A DNA stretch of 64,000 nt from Acidobacteriota bacterium (GTDB taxonomy: Bacteria > Acidobacteriota > Terriglobia > Acidiferrales > UBA7541). A program made the translations under genes and the position numbers. The DNA lies in assembly GCA_003223245.1 (NCBI GenBank), contig QHYI01000130.1:103168-167167 (forward strand), read 5' to 3'. This document shows positions 17,991-27,081 of the stretch, piece after piece (the first letter of the stretch is position 1; each line of letters opens with the position of its first letter). The notes under the pieces were generated by a model. It made no database searches. It was given only the letters and a program-made list of their open reading frames with translations, and was not told the DNA's origin.

Positions 17991-20621
17991 TCATTTATAC
18001 TCCTGATTTTCCGTTTCTGTCTTCGGCTCGGAGATCTTCTGCTTCTCATCTACCGCAAAGAGCAGATAGTTGCTGTAAGTGAGGCGGCGGTGCATCCGCT
18101 TTCCTCTCCAGTCGCTATACAATTCCGCGCTCTGCGGCAGCCACATTTCCACATTGCGCTTTTTGAAGCGAACCGGGCCGTAGTCAACTACCGTGTGGTC
18201 GGCAAAAAGACGGATCTCAGGCAGAGGAGCCACCAAGTCGGTTTCCATGCGCAGGATTTGATAGCTCTCCGTCGCAATCCACGCGCGCCCTCTTAGCGCA
18301 ACGGGATGGGCAGGACCATTCTCTCCGAATTTGTATGCTCGGATGGTGTTTGGTTTGTCCGCTCGTTGCCGGAAACGCACCTGCCACGCCAAATGTCCAT
18401 TCCATTTGCTCAAACCCTCGCAACTCATTTCAAAGTTTTCAGCGTTGTTCGGATGAAAGATCAGCGCCAGAGCCGACAATCCCCTTGTCTCGACACCGTC
18501 GGGAAATTCCGAAGGTGACGGTATGCCAGTTCGGTACTCCGCCACGCTGAAGTACCCTGGCTTGTACTGATCAATGCTCGCCACATATTCGAACTTGCGC
18601 GTCTGTTCGGACTGGGCAAATCCTCCCTTGTCAATCGACTCATGTTCGAGCAATTCATTGGCCGTGAAACGGTCGACATTCTTGACAAACTCCTCCACGC
18701 GCTTCCCCGCCCTCCGAACCAGGTCGTCCAATGCACATGCCGCTTCTGCCTCCACAGGAGGAACGTTTTCATCTATGTCGGGCGGAAACCATCTGGTGGC
18801 AGTCAGAGGCACAAGCGTGACGGCAGCGATTGCACTCGACTGCAATAGCTCCTCGGCCGATGCTTTGGCAGTGTCCTGCCCATTCTGCCCGCTAATCCCA
18901 CGCAGTTTGTCCAGCTGCTTTTTCGCGCCAAGGTCTGCGCGGTGGTTGCGCACGTAGCCTTCCAAAACGCTGACAGCTTGGCCCTCTTCTCCAAGCTCCG
19001 CCAGGGCCGCCGACAGGTACCTTTGCGCGATCGAGCTTTCTTCGCGGCCCAGGTCGATTGCGCGTTGCGCCTCTTTAGCTGCTTGGTCCGCAGAACCTTG
19101 ACACAAGTACACATGCGCCTCCAGCGCATGCGCACGCCAGGAAAACGGTTCTGCTTGGGCCGCCCGTTCCAGATAAGGCAAGGTTTCATCGGGTTTGTTT
19201 TCCTCCACCAGGGCCTGACTGAGAGACAGAAGCGCGCGAAAATGCTTCGGGTTGAAAGCAACCGCTTTTTTCCAATAGGACACGGCCTGTGCGCGGTCAT
19301 TCCTCTGCCAAGAATAAACGCCGAAAAGGTAATTCACATCCGCGCTAGCCGGTTCAATCCTGTACGCCGTTTCCAGATGCTTCCTTGCCCACTCCTTTTC
19401 CTCTGGCGACGAGCCGGACTCAAGAAGTTTAAACGCTTTATCCAGCATCTCTTGTGCTTTCTGCCGGGAGTTTCGACCCCTGGGCGAGAATTCCGCTTCA
19501 CTGCTGGCACTCTCTTCTTCCGGGTGCCCCTTTGAGGGGAGCGGAAGCGAGATGGCCCTTTCGGCCTCGGTCTTCGTTGGCGGCTTGGCCTCGAGGGCGG
19601 CCTTACTAGCAGAGAGCAAGCTCTCGAGTTGCTTGCCCGCCGCGCCATCGTTCGGATGCTCCTGAACGTATTCTTGAAGAACGTTTATCGCGCGTTCCTT
19701 GTTCCCGCTTTCTGCCAACGCCCGCGCTAACATAGGCTCCACAATGGCAGCCTGTCCGTGCCCCAATTCCAGCGCGCGGTCCGCTTCCTTGGTGGCCTCT
19801 GGCGCCGAGCCTTCCTTAAAATAAACATCCGCGAGGATTGCGTGCGCCCGCCACGAGTTGGGATCGGCGTCCACGGCGCGCTTCACATACGATTCTGCCT
19901 CCGGAAGTTTTTGCTCTCGCATCATGGTCTCGCTCAACGAAAGCAGTGCGGAAACATGCTTGGGAGCGAATTCAATGGTCTTCTCCCAACAAAACTTGGC
20001 TCTTTCCTGATCTTTCATCTGAAAGAAATAGACGCCGTAAAGGTAAGTCACCGCCGGATGATTCGGCGCTCGCCGATAAGCCTCCTCGAGATGGCTCCGC
20101 GCTGCTTCTGGTTTGTTCGAGCGCAACGCCTCCAGGGCCTTGGCCAGCTCTTTCTGAGCTTTCGGCGCAAGCAGCATCTGGAGCGGTCCAGCCCCTTTTT
20201 CTCCGCTCGAGGCTGGCCGCATGTCAATGACAACTCTTGACGCCGCCGCGTTGTACCCGTCGAATTCCTTCGCTGCATTTTCATAGCCAGGCGCGGTCAC
20301 TTGGATGGTGTATTCGGTCGCCGCAATCCCGTTGAACTGTATGTTTCCCCCCAGGGTGGTTCCTTGCGCGACAACTTGGCCCGTTGCGGCAACCAAAGTG
20401 ACCACGGCCGTCACTTCAATCGGCCCTCCATCTGCTCCCCTGACGTAAACATCCATGCCCACCGTGGCATCGCCGCCCTCGAGGGGGGACAACCCCGGCT
20501 TGCTGCCGGGTCCGCGATTCGGTGGTGGCGCGGGTCGCTGCGCTAAGACGGCGTTACAGAAAAACGTCGCCGCGAGAAAAAACATGACAAAGGGAAGGCG
20601 CTTCGTGACACGGAAACCCAC
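17991..20621 (-). CDS. Secreted TPR protein with N-terminal carboxypeptidase-like domain and internal duplication
   Basis: 876 residues. A signal peptide (about 1-27, ending NAVLAQ) needs the GTG start at 20621, which has GGTGGAG upstream; the later Met would remove the basic residues. Residues about 55-130 look like a carboxypeptidase regulatory-like beta domain. TPR blocks at about 155-340 and 395-590 are similar to each other (compare YLYGVYFFQMKDQERA and YLFGVYSWQRNDRAQA), so one arose by internal duplication; a charged, Glu/Ser-rich linker separates them. The last 270 residues form a beta-rich domain of unknown function. It converges on the four-span membrane gene, 58 bp apart. Confidence 0.88.
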   Translation of the reverse strand: MGFRVTKRLPFVMFFLAATFFCNAVLAQRPAPPPNRGPGSKPGLSPLEGGDATVGMDVYVRGADGGPIEVTAVVTLVAATGQVVAQGTTLGGNIQFNGIAATEYTIQVTAPGYENAAKEFDGYNAAASRVVIDMRPASSGEKGAGPLQMLLAPKAQKELAKALEALRSNKPEAARSHLEEAYRRAPNHPAVTYLYGVYFFQMKDQERAKFCWEKTIEFAPKHVSALLSLSETMMREQKLPEAESYVKRAVDADPNSWRAHAILADVYFKEGSAPEATKEADRALELGHGQAAIVEPMLARALAESGNKERAINVLQEYVQEHPNDGAAGKQLESLLSASKAALEAKPPTKTEAERAISLPLPSKGHPEEESASSEAEFSPRGRNSRQKAQEMLDKAFKLLESGSSPEEKEWARKHLETAYRIEPASADVNYLFGVYSWQRNDRAQAVSYWKKAVAFNPKHFRALLSLSQALVEENKPDETLPYLERAAQAEPFSWRAHALEAHVYLCQGSADQAAKEAQRAIDLGREESSIAQRYLSAALAELGEEGQAVSVLEGYVRNHRADLGAKKQLDKLRGISGQNGQDTAKASAEELLQSSAIAAVTLVPLTATRWFPPDIDENVPPVEAEAACALDDLVRRAGKRVEEFVKNVDRFTANELLEHESIDKGGFAQSEQTRKFEYVASIDQYKPGYFSVAEYRTGIPSPSEFPDGVETRGLSALALIFHPNNAENFEMSCEGLSKWNGHLAWQVRFRQRADKPNTIRAYKFGENGPAHPVALRGRAWIATESYQILRMETDLVAPLPEIRLFADHTVVDYGPVRFKKRNVEMWLPQSAELYSDWRGKRMHRRLTYSNYLLFAVDEKQKISEPKTETENQEYK

Positions 20622-21008
20622 GGCCTAAACTCCACCGCCCAGCGCAAACTGAGCGCCGCTGTATCATACACCTGCCATCGGATATCGGGGGCCAGCGGGC
20701 AAATACTCGAGACTGCTGGCTTTCTCCCTTTTTCCTCCTCGCCATTCGCCCGAGCCGCGCGTTTCAGCCCTCGCTGATTGGCAGGAAAGGAACCCTAACG
20801 TACATTTCCCCTTGGGTGAGGCGAAGGCAACTTCATTCTCCGATCCCATCTCACCTCGCCTGTCCCTACGGTCAGTTTTCCAACTGCGCAAATGTGCTGC
20901 GTTTCTCGGTTGCCGCGCCGCGCCGCGCGGAACAACATGGTTTCCATACTGCTCCTTCGCCCGGAGCAAATTTTATTTTCAGGATTCCAATAAGGGAGGT
21001 ACCAAATA
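20622..21008. promoter_or_regulatory. Divergent intergenic region upstream of the bactofilin gene
   Basis: No gene seen. It separates two divergent genes and should hold both promoters. A hairpin TGCTCC-TTCGCCC-GGAGCA at 20950-20968 is followed by an AT-rich tract and then the GGGAGGT ribosome site of the bactofilin gene. The effect of the hairpin is unknown. Confidence 0.35.
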
Positions 21009-21467
21009 ATGTGGTCCAAGCAGCAAGCAGCGGCGGCGGAGCCATCTGCGGTTTCACTATCGCCCTCGACTCCCGTTGTTCCGTTTAACCAGCCTTCGTC
21101 AGGAAAACCGAGCGGCGCCCCGTCTCGTGGTGGCGCGCGTCTGGGCGCCAGCATGCAGATCAAAGGCGAAGTCACCGGCACCGAAGATTTGCACATTGAC
21201 GGCATCGTGGAAGGGCCCATCCGGCTCAAGGGGCATGAACTCACGGTCGGCCCCGGTGCCCAGCTCACTTCCGAAATTCATGCCGGCGACGTGGTGGCTT
21301 TCGGCAAAATCATGGGCAACGTTCATGCGCGCGGCCGCGTCGACATCAAGAAGGATGGTTCGATCACCGGCGACATCGCTTCCGCCCGCATCAGCATCGA
21401 AGAGGGCGCTTATTTCAAGGGCCGCATCGAAATCGACCCGACCAAAGCTCCCTCCGCCGCTGATTAA
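21009..21467 (+). CDS. Bactofilin (polymer-forming cytoskeletal protein)
   Basis: 152 residues. The central part (about 45-140) shows the bactofilin beta-helix repeat pattern with alternating glycine and valine/isoleucine: EVTGTEDLHIDGIVEG, VTVGPGAQLTSEI cut here as LTVGPGAQLTSEIHAGDV, GNVHARGRVDIKKDG and GDIASARISIEEGA. The first 45 residues are disordered and proline-rich. Bactofilins form nucleotide-free filaments linked to cell shape and envelope organisation, in keeping with the mre genes nearby. The ATG at 21009 follows GGGAGG. Confidence 0.93.
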   Translation: MWSKQQAAAAEPSAVSLSPSTPVVPFNQPSSGKPSGAPSRGGARLGASMQIKGEVTGTEDLHIDGIVEGPIRLKGHELTVGPGAQLTSEIHAGDVVAFGKIMGNVHARGRVDIKKDGSITGDIASARISIEEGAYFKGRIEIDPTKAPSAAD

Positions 21468-21600
21468 AAACGGCTGGCGTCTTGCGTTGCAACTTCATAG
21501 AATCAAGCCGTCCGTACCCTTTGGAGCGTGATGGCCTTGGTGCATTTCACCTGCAAGTCCCTTCGTCGGACAAACTTTTGCAAAACGGGGAGCACAATCC

Positions 21601-21942
21601 ATGCAAGCAACCGGATGGGCTCGAAACGAACCTACATGGTCCCCTGAAGAGAAAAAGCTGGCTCGAAAGGCTTTTGAGCAAGCCTACAACCGGCAGTGCG
21701 CGGCGCTGCTCGCGAAAATCAAGGAGATGATCGCGAGCAGCGCCGACCCTAACGTGATTTGGCAGGTCCACGATTATCTTTCCGAGCAACGAAAGGAAGT
21801 CGATCGCACATTTGATTACAGGTATTCCGTTCTCCAACAGGTCTTCGGAAAGCTCCTTTGTGAAGGCTGGTTAACCGAGGCGGACTTGGCTGGTCTTGGT
21901 GAAGACAAACTCAAAAAAATCAAGCTCTGGGCCACCCTCTGA
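21601..21942 (+). CDS. Fluorescence Recovery Protein (FRP)-like protein
   Basis: 113 residues, helical. Residues 54-64 (WQVHDYLSEQR) match the helix of cyanobacterial FRP that contacts Orange Carotenoid Protein, including W54, H57, D58 and R64 at the same spacing as W50, H53, D54 and R60 of Synechocystis FRP. The C-terminal part (DYRYSVL, EGWL, GLGEDKLKKI) also follows the family pattern. In cyanobacteria FRP switches off OCP photoprotection. No carotenoid-binding protein is encoded in this window, and the organism is not expected to be photosynthetic, so the partner is unknown. ATG 21601 follows GGGGAG. The family call is from memory of the FRP sequence. Confidence 0.8.
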   Translation: MQATGWARNEPTWSPEEKKLARKAFEQAYNRQCAALLAKIKEMIASSADPNVIWQVHDYLSEQRKEVDRTFDYRYSVLQQVFGKLLCEGWLTEADLAGLGEDKLKKIKLWATL

Positions 21943-22049
21943 CCTCTCTTCGTTGGCCCGCAAGCCTTCTTCCCCTCATTTTTTGAACTTTCCCGCCGGG
22001 ATGCAAATCTTACTGTTCCTTGCTTGCTGATCTCTCGGCTCATCCCCAA

Positions 22050-24608
22050 TCACTCATACCGCAACGCCTTCATCGGATCCAGCCGGCTCGCGCGCAGCGC
22101 GGGAATGTACCCTGCCGCGCACGCCACCACCGTCAACCCCACGGTCGCAATCGCCAGCGTTCGCGGATCGTGTCCCGTCAACCCGAACAGTTGGCTCTGC
22201 ACCACGCGCGTGAGCACCAGCGCCGCGGGGATGCCCGCCACGATGCCAAGGCCAATCAACCGCAGCACGTCGCGCATCACCATCCACACCACCTTCCCCT
22301 GCTCCGCGCCCAGAGCCATGCGGATTCCGATCTCTCGCGTTCGCTGTGCCACCGCATACGACATCACGCCGTAAAGACCGATCACCGCAAGCAGCGTTGC
22401 CAGAAACCCAAACACCGTCGATAAGCTCGCAATCATGCGTTCGGTAACCAGCGAATTGCTGATTTGCGTTTCCGTGGTTCTCAGCCCGTAAATCGGCAGG
22501 TTGGGATCGAGCTCTCTCACTTTTTCGCGCACCGTCGGCATCAGCAATCCCGGATCGACCGCCGTACGGATATACACCGTCATGCTCCCGAGAAAATGGC
22601 TCCCCAGGTACGGGATGTACGCCTGTTCCGGGATCTCATCCCGCAAATTCGTGTACTTGACGTCCTTTACGATGCCGATAATTTCCATATCCGTGGGCGT
22701 TCCCGGGTCGTTTCCGAAACCGAGACGCAGGCCAAGCGGATTCCTGCCGGGGAAATACTTCTTCGCGAACTTCTCATTGATGATCACCGTCGTGGGCGTC
22801 CAGTCATCCGGGTCGGGTCCATGCTTGGCCTCGTGATCATCCGTCATTCGGAAGTCCCGTCCCGCGACAATCGGTACGCCCAGCGTGGCAAAATACCCCG
22901 GACTGATCTGATTCATGTACGGTTGGGCGCGGTCCTCGGGCTTGGCGGCGGTGCACCCTTCTACCGTCATGCTGCTGTCCCACTCATTGTTTTCCAGAAT
23001 CCGCATGCTCGCCAGGCCCACGAACTTCACTCCGGGAATGGCGCTGAGCGTATTCGTCAACTGCTGGTAGTAAATTTTCGATCTTTCGGGAGTGTAACCG
23101 CCGAGCGACGGATCAATATTAAAGGCCTCCAGCCGCTCCACAGGGAATCCCGGGCCGAGATTGCTCAAATTTGTCAAACTGCGCAGAAACAGCCCCGCGC
23201 CGATGAGTAATAAGAGCGAAAGCGCGACCTGCGCTACCACCAGCGTTTTCCTAAGCCCCGCGTGGCCGCCGCCCACCACCGCCCCCGCCTCATCCTTCAG
23301 CACGCGACCTACGTCCGGCCGCGTGGTTTGCAACGCCGGCACCAGCCCGAACAAAATTCCCGTCAGAATGGTTACGCTCAATGTGAAAACGAGAATCCGA
23401 AAATCCGGCAGCGTGGAAATATTCAGGTTCGTCGAATCCGCCGGCAAATAAATCCTCATCAGCGCGTTGTCCGCCCAAAACGCAATCGCCAGCCCCAGCA
23501 GCCCGCCTAATGCGGCGAGCGAAAGTGTCTCCGTCAGAAGCTGCGAGACGATGCGCCCCCGGCTCGCCCCAATCGCCAGCCGCACCGCAATCTCTTTCTG
23601 CCTCCCGGTCGCTCGCGCCAGCAGGAGATTTGCTAGGTTCGCGCACGCAATCAGCAGCACCATTCCCGTTGTGGCCATCAGCACCCACAGCGGTGTTGAA
23701 AGCTCCCGCCGCGTGTACGACCGCCCCTGCGATCCCGGCAAAACGTCCATCCAGCACTTCAGAAATTGCTCGCGGTCGTAGGCCGAAGCGTGGGCGAACG
23801 CCGCTTCCTTCACTTCCATTTCGAGCATCGAATGCATGAACGGTTGTAGCGACGCTTTGGCCTGCGCCAGGGACACGCCCGGCTTCAAGCGCCCGAATGC
23901 ATTCACCCAACGCGACCGGCGGTCGGTCAGCATTTTGGGATTCCCTACCACGATCCACTCTTGCTCCATGATGGGGATGAAGATTTTCGTGGAATAGCCG
24001 AGCTCCACGCCGTCAAATCCCGGTTGCACCACCCCGACCACCGTCATATTGTGTCCGTTCACAATCAGGTTCTTCCCCACAATCCCGGGATCTCCTCCGA
24101 ACCTTTGCCTCCAATAGGCATAAGTCAGCATCACCAGCGGATGCCCCAGCGGCACGCGATCGTCTTCCGGCGTAAACGCGCGCCCCAAAATGGCGTTCAA
24201 CCCAAGAACACTGAAGTACGTCCCCGAAACCAGTTCGGCATTCACGTGTTCCGACTGCCCGCCAAACGTGAGGCTCACCGGGACCGGAAAGCGGCAAAAC
24301 ATTCCGGAAAACACTTCGTTGTGCGCCTGGAAGTCACGGAACATAGGATGCGAAATCGCGTTTCCGCCCCAATTGTTCCCGTAATGGTGCCCCCGCATCG
24401 TCAGCAGAACCAATTGCTGCGGATTTTTTACCGGCAGCAACCGCAGGAGGATTTGATCCAGAAGCGAAAAAATCGCCGTGTTTGCCCCGATTCCGAGCGC
24501 CAGCGTCATCACCGCTACGGCCACATAGCCCGGGCTTCGCCGAAACGTGCGCCAGGCAAACTTGAGATCGCCGATCGCCGTACTTGCCCACTGATTGAAG
24601 CTCATCAA
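22050..24608 (-). CDS. MacB/FtsX-type orphan permease
   Basis: 852 residues, complete. Two MacB_PCD-FtsX halves: N-terminal segment with first membrane span ([21 protein letters not shown]), periplasmic domain, three spans around residue 300-420, second periplasmic domain, and final FtsX block ending DPMKALRYE. These duplicated permeases without an ATPase are expanded in Acidobacteriota and are thought to be unusual ABC-type subunits of unknown cargo. This copy lacks the 60-residue acidic/Arg N-terminal extension present in the two copies at 58-63 kb, and has no adjacent PadR gene. Confidence 0.93.
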   Translation of the reverse strand: MMSFNQWASTAIGDLKFAWRTFRRSPGYVAVAVMTLALGIGANTAIFSLLDQILLRLLPVKNPQQLVLLTMRGHHYGNNWGGNAISHPMFRDFQAHNEVFSGMFCRFPVPVSLTFGGQSEHVNAELVSGTYFSVLGLNAILGRAFTPEDDRVPLGHPLVMLTYAYWRQRFGGDPGIVGKNLIVNGHNMTVVGVVQPGFDGVELGYSTKIFIPIMEQEWIVVGNPKMLTDRRSRWVNAFGRLKPGVSLAQAKASLQPFMHSMLEMEVKEAAFAHASAYDREQFLKCWMDVLPGSQGRSYTRRELSTPLWVLMATTGMVLLIACANLANLLLARATGRQKEIAVRLAIGASRGRIVSQLLTETLSLAALGGLLGLAIAFWADNALMRIYLPADSTNLNISTLPDFRILVFTLSVTILTGILFGLVPALQTTRPDVGRVLKDEAGAVVGGGHAGLRKTLVVAQVALSLLLLIGAGLFLRSLTNLSNLGPGFPVERLEAFNIDPSLGGYTPERSKIYYQQLTNTLSAIPGVKFVGLASMRILENNEWDSSMTVEGCTAAKPEDRAQPYMNQISPGYFATLGVPIVAGRDFRMTDDHEAKHGPDPDDWTPTTVIINEKFAKKYFPGRNPLGLRLGFGNDPGTPTDMEIIGIVKDVKYTNLRDEIPEQAYIPYLGSHFLGSMTVYIRTAVDPGLLMPTVREKVRELDPNLPIYGLRTTETQISNSLVTERMIASLSTVFGFLATLLAVIGLYGVMSYAVAQRTREIGIRMALGAEQGKVVWMVMRDVLRLIGLGIVAGIPAALVLTRVVQSQLFGLTGHDPRTLAIATVGLTVVACAAGYIPALRASRLDPMKALRYE

Positions 24609-24838
24609 AAGCCCTCCGCCCGGATTTGCCGGTCGCTCTGCTCTAGGGCCTTGCCGTCGAGAGCATTCCGCCGCCTTCTTTGGTCCCTACGCGATTTTCG
24701 GGCATAGGTTCCGCAACCGATCTAGGCTGGCTAACAACTAGGACGTTCGACAACCGAAACAGTCACGTCAAACGACACTGTCCTGAGGCTAAGTCAAGCA
24801 GGCACACTCAATTACAGGTTCTATGAGAGTCTCCCGAT

Positions 24839-25948
24839 CTACGTTCTGGCGCCTTGCAGAAGATAGCGGTCGATCCACTCCAGAATCAGCTTTCGCATCT
24901 CCGGCAGCTCCACGTGCGCGCACTCGTACAATTCAATCCGGCAGTCGGCTTCCTTTCCATACTTCCGGTACAGCGGCATCAAATAGTCGCGAATCTTCTC
25001 GACCCCTGAAGGCGGCGTCAGCTTGTCGAGCCGGCCATTCACGCTCAGATGCGCCCGCGGCACGATCAATTCATTAATCTCCGCGGTCTGGAAATGTTTC
25101 AGCAACGACGGCACGTAGTAATAGATCCCATGCCCGCTCAGTCCATTCGCTTTGATCAGCTCTTCATAATCGGTCAGACAGCAAACATCCATACAAACGC
25201 GTACCCGCGGCTCGAGCGCCGCCAGCCACCACGCCTTCGTCGAACCCATGGACATCCCTAAAACTCCCAGCCGCTCGGGATCCACTTCCGGCCGATGCGC
25301 CAAATAATCAAACGCCCGAAACTCGTCGAACATCATCATTCCGAACAGAACTCTGCCGTTCCAGAGCATCAGCTTGAAAGCGTCTTCTTCTCCTGTTCGC
25401 CCATTCTTCTCGTGCTTGCGCTCCCCGAAGCACCAGCTATCGATCGCCAGCGTCACCAGCCCTTTTTCGGCGCACACCGGAGCGTAGGCCGGCTGCGCTT
25501 CGACTCCCTTCCATAGCTGTTCTTTCCCAAGGTCGTACATTCCGCCATGCCAATGAATGTAGAGCAGCCCGGGCGCGCGCTCCGGTCGCTTGTCCGGAAT
25601 CAGCAGCAGCGCCGGAACCGGCTCCACGCCATTCAGGTCCAGAAGCAGTCGCTCAAGCGTATACCCTTCATGCTTTTCGCTACTCACGACCTTCGGCGGC
25701 CCAGGCATATCTAGCGTCGGAAGATCTCCCAGCAGACTCCACAGTTCCTTGCGCCGCTCGTCCTGTTTCGCCGCGAAGACCTCCTCTCCCTTCCCGGCGC
25801 GTGCCGCAGTCTGCTTCGCGTCAACCGCCGCCTCTTCCCCGCCGGCAAACCTCACGCGATGTGTGCCCGCAATTCCGCTTAACGCCAAGCCCGCCCCCGA
25901 CCGCTGCAGAAATTCCCGTCTATTCGATAATTGCTTTTGGTCACTCAT
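24839..25948 (-). CDS. TAT-exported alpha/beta hydrolase (dienelactone/acetylxylan esterase-like)
   Basis: 369 residues. A twin-arginine signal (NRREFLQRSGAGLALSGIAG, residues about 9-28) predicts folded export. The alpha/beta fold shows the oxyanion region IHWHGGMYD, nucleophile elbow GMSMGS, acid in NGRLDKLTP and histidine in ECAHVELP. Substrate class (ester of a sugar or a xenobiotic) is not readable. ATG 25948 has GGGGAGG upstream. Confidence 0.88.
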   Translation of the reverse strand: MSDQKQLSNRREFLQRSGAGLALSGIAGTHRVRFAGGEEAAVDAKQTAARAGKGEEVFAAKQDERRKELWSLLGDLPTLDMPGPPKVVSSEKHEGYTLERLLLDLNGVEPVPALLLIPDKRPERAPGLLYIHWHGGMYDLGKEQLWKGVEAQPAYAPVCAEKGLVTLAIDSWCFGERKHEKNGRTGEEDAFKLMLWNGRVLFGMMMFDEFRAFDYLAHRPEVDPERLGVLGMSMGSTKAWWLAALEPRVRVCMDVCCLTDYEELIKANGLSGHGIYYYVPSLLKHFQTAEINELIVPRAHLSVNGRLDKLTPPSGVEKIRDYLMPLYRKYGKEADCRIELYECAHVELPEMRKLILEWIDRYLLQGART

Positions 25949-26146
25949 GCCGTCCTCCCCGGGTTACTCTCCCCGCAAAAACCCGTTGTCCGCCTCCCGC
26001 TCTCAGCCCTCTGGTTTCTTTCAACTCTTCCATCTTGTACGCCCTCCGCCTTTTCGTGCAAAATGAACCGAACTAGCCCGCCGCTCCAGGCGCAAGCGAT
26101 TCGCTCGACTCTTTCGTTCCTGTCATGCGCGTCTAGGGGATAAGCC

Positions 26147-26962
26147 ATGGTGGGTGACTGGAAAAAATTCGAGGGCCAGTTTTTCCAAGACAATTTTCCT
26201 CTTCAAAAGTTTTTGGGCAGCACGAGCTACAGCGCGGTCTTCCTAACGCAAACCCCCCCGCCGGAGCCAAAAACTCTCGCCATCAAATTTATAAGTTCTG
26301 GCGCGAAGGCAGATTTCCACGCCTCTCTTTTGCGCCGCGCTTCAAAGCTTGTTCATCCAAATCTCCTTCGCCTGCTGCCTGGCGGCCCCTGCCGCCTTGC
26401 GGGTATGGATTTGGTTTTCGGGATGATGGAATACGCGAACCAAAACCTTGGACAAGTTATCCGCCGTCGTCCACTCACCAAAAAGGAAGCGCACGAATTG
26501 CTCGAATCGCTCCTCGACGCGCTTGGCTATATCCACAGCGAAGGCTTTGCCCACTCTCACATCAAACCTTCGAACATCATGGCCGTGGGCAATCAACTCA
26601 AGCTCTCAAACGACGCGGTTCTCCCCCTCGGCGAACCTCGCCCGGCCTACCGCCCGCTTGACGCTTACGACCCGCCCGAGGCAGGCTCCGCGCCGGTTGC
26701 GCCTTCGAACGACGTTTGGTCTCTGGCGGTAACGCTGCTCGAAGTACTTACGCAGCAAGCTCCTGTATCATCTCTCGAGAGCCGAGACGATCCCGCCGTT
26801 CCTTCCACGATTCCTCAGCCCTTTTTCGACATCGCGCGAAACTGTTTGCGTCGAGATCCTCGGCTCCGCTGGACCACCGCTCAAATCAAGGATGCTCTCA
26901 AGTCTCTCCCGTCCAACTCCCCGCACCTGCCCCAGCGCTCGCCGCCACTGAATAAACAATAG
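26147..26962 (+). CDS. Ser/Thr protein-kinase-like pseudokinase, first of a tandem pair
   Basis: 271 residues covering one kinase fold. The glycine loop (LGSTSYSAVF, residues 23-32), the VAIK-type lysine K47, a lysine K140 and N143 of the catalytic loop, a PPE in place of APE (176-178) and the DVWSLAVTLLE segment are present. The HRD catalytic aspartate is replaced (HSH at 136-138) and DFG is replaced by DAV. The fold is therefore kept but phosphotransfer is unlikely. It is a close tandem duplicate of the next gene, with long stretches nearly identical at DNA level and a similar upstream sequence. No membrane span follows the kinase domain. Confidence 0.82.
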   Translation: MVGDWKKFEGQFFQDNFPLQKFLGSTSYSAVFLTQTPPPEPKTLAIKFISSGAKADFHASLLRRASKLVHPNLLRLLPGGPCRLAGMDLVFGMMEYANQNLGQVIRRRPLTKKEAHELLESLLDALGYIHSEGFAHSHIKPSNIMAVGNQLKLSNDAVLPLGEPRPAYRPLDAYDPPEAGSAPVAPSNDVWSLAVTLLEVLTQQAPVSSLESRDDPAVPSTIPQPFFDIARNCLRRDPRLRWTTAQIKDALKSLPSNSPHLPQRSPPLNKQ

Positions 26963-27081
26963 TCTGTATTTGCCCTGTTGTGCGAGAATTGGTCACGCCC
27001 ATGCTCCAGGTTTAGGCGATTTCAGGGTCCTCATCGCCTTTAATCCGCAGCCTTGCCCAACCGCGCTTGTGGGGTGTGCCA

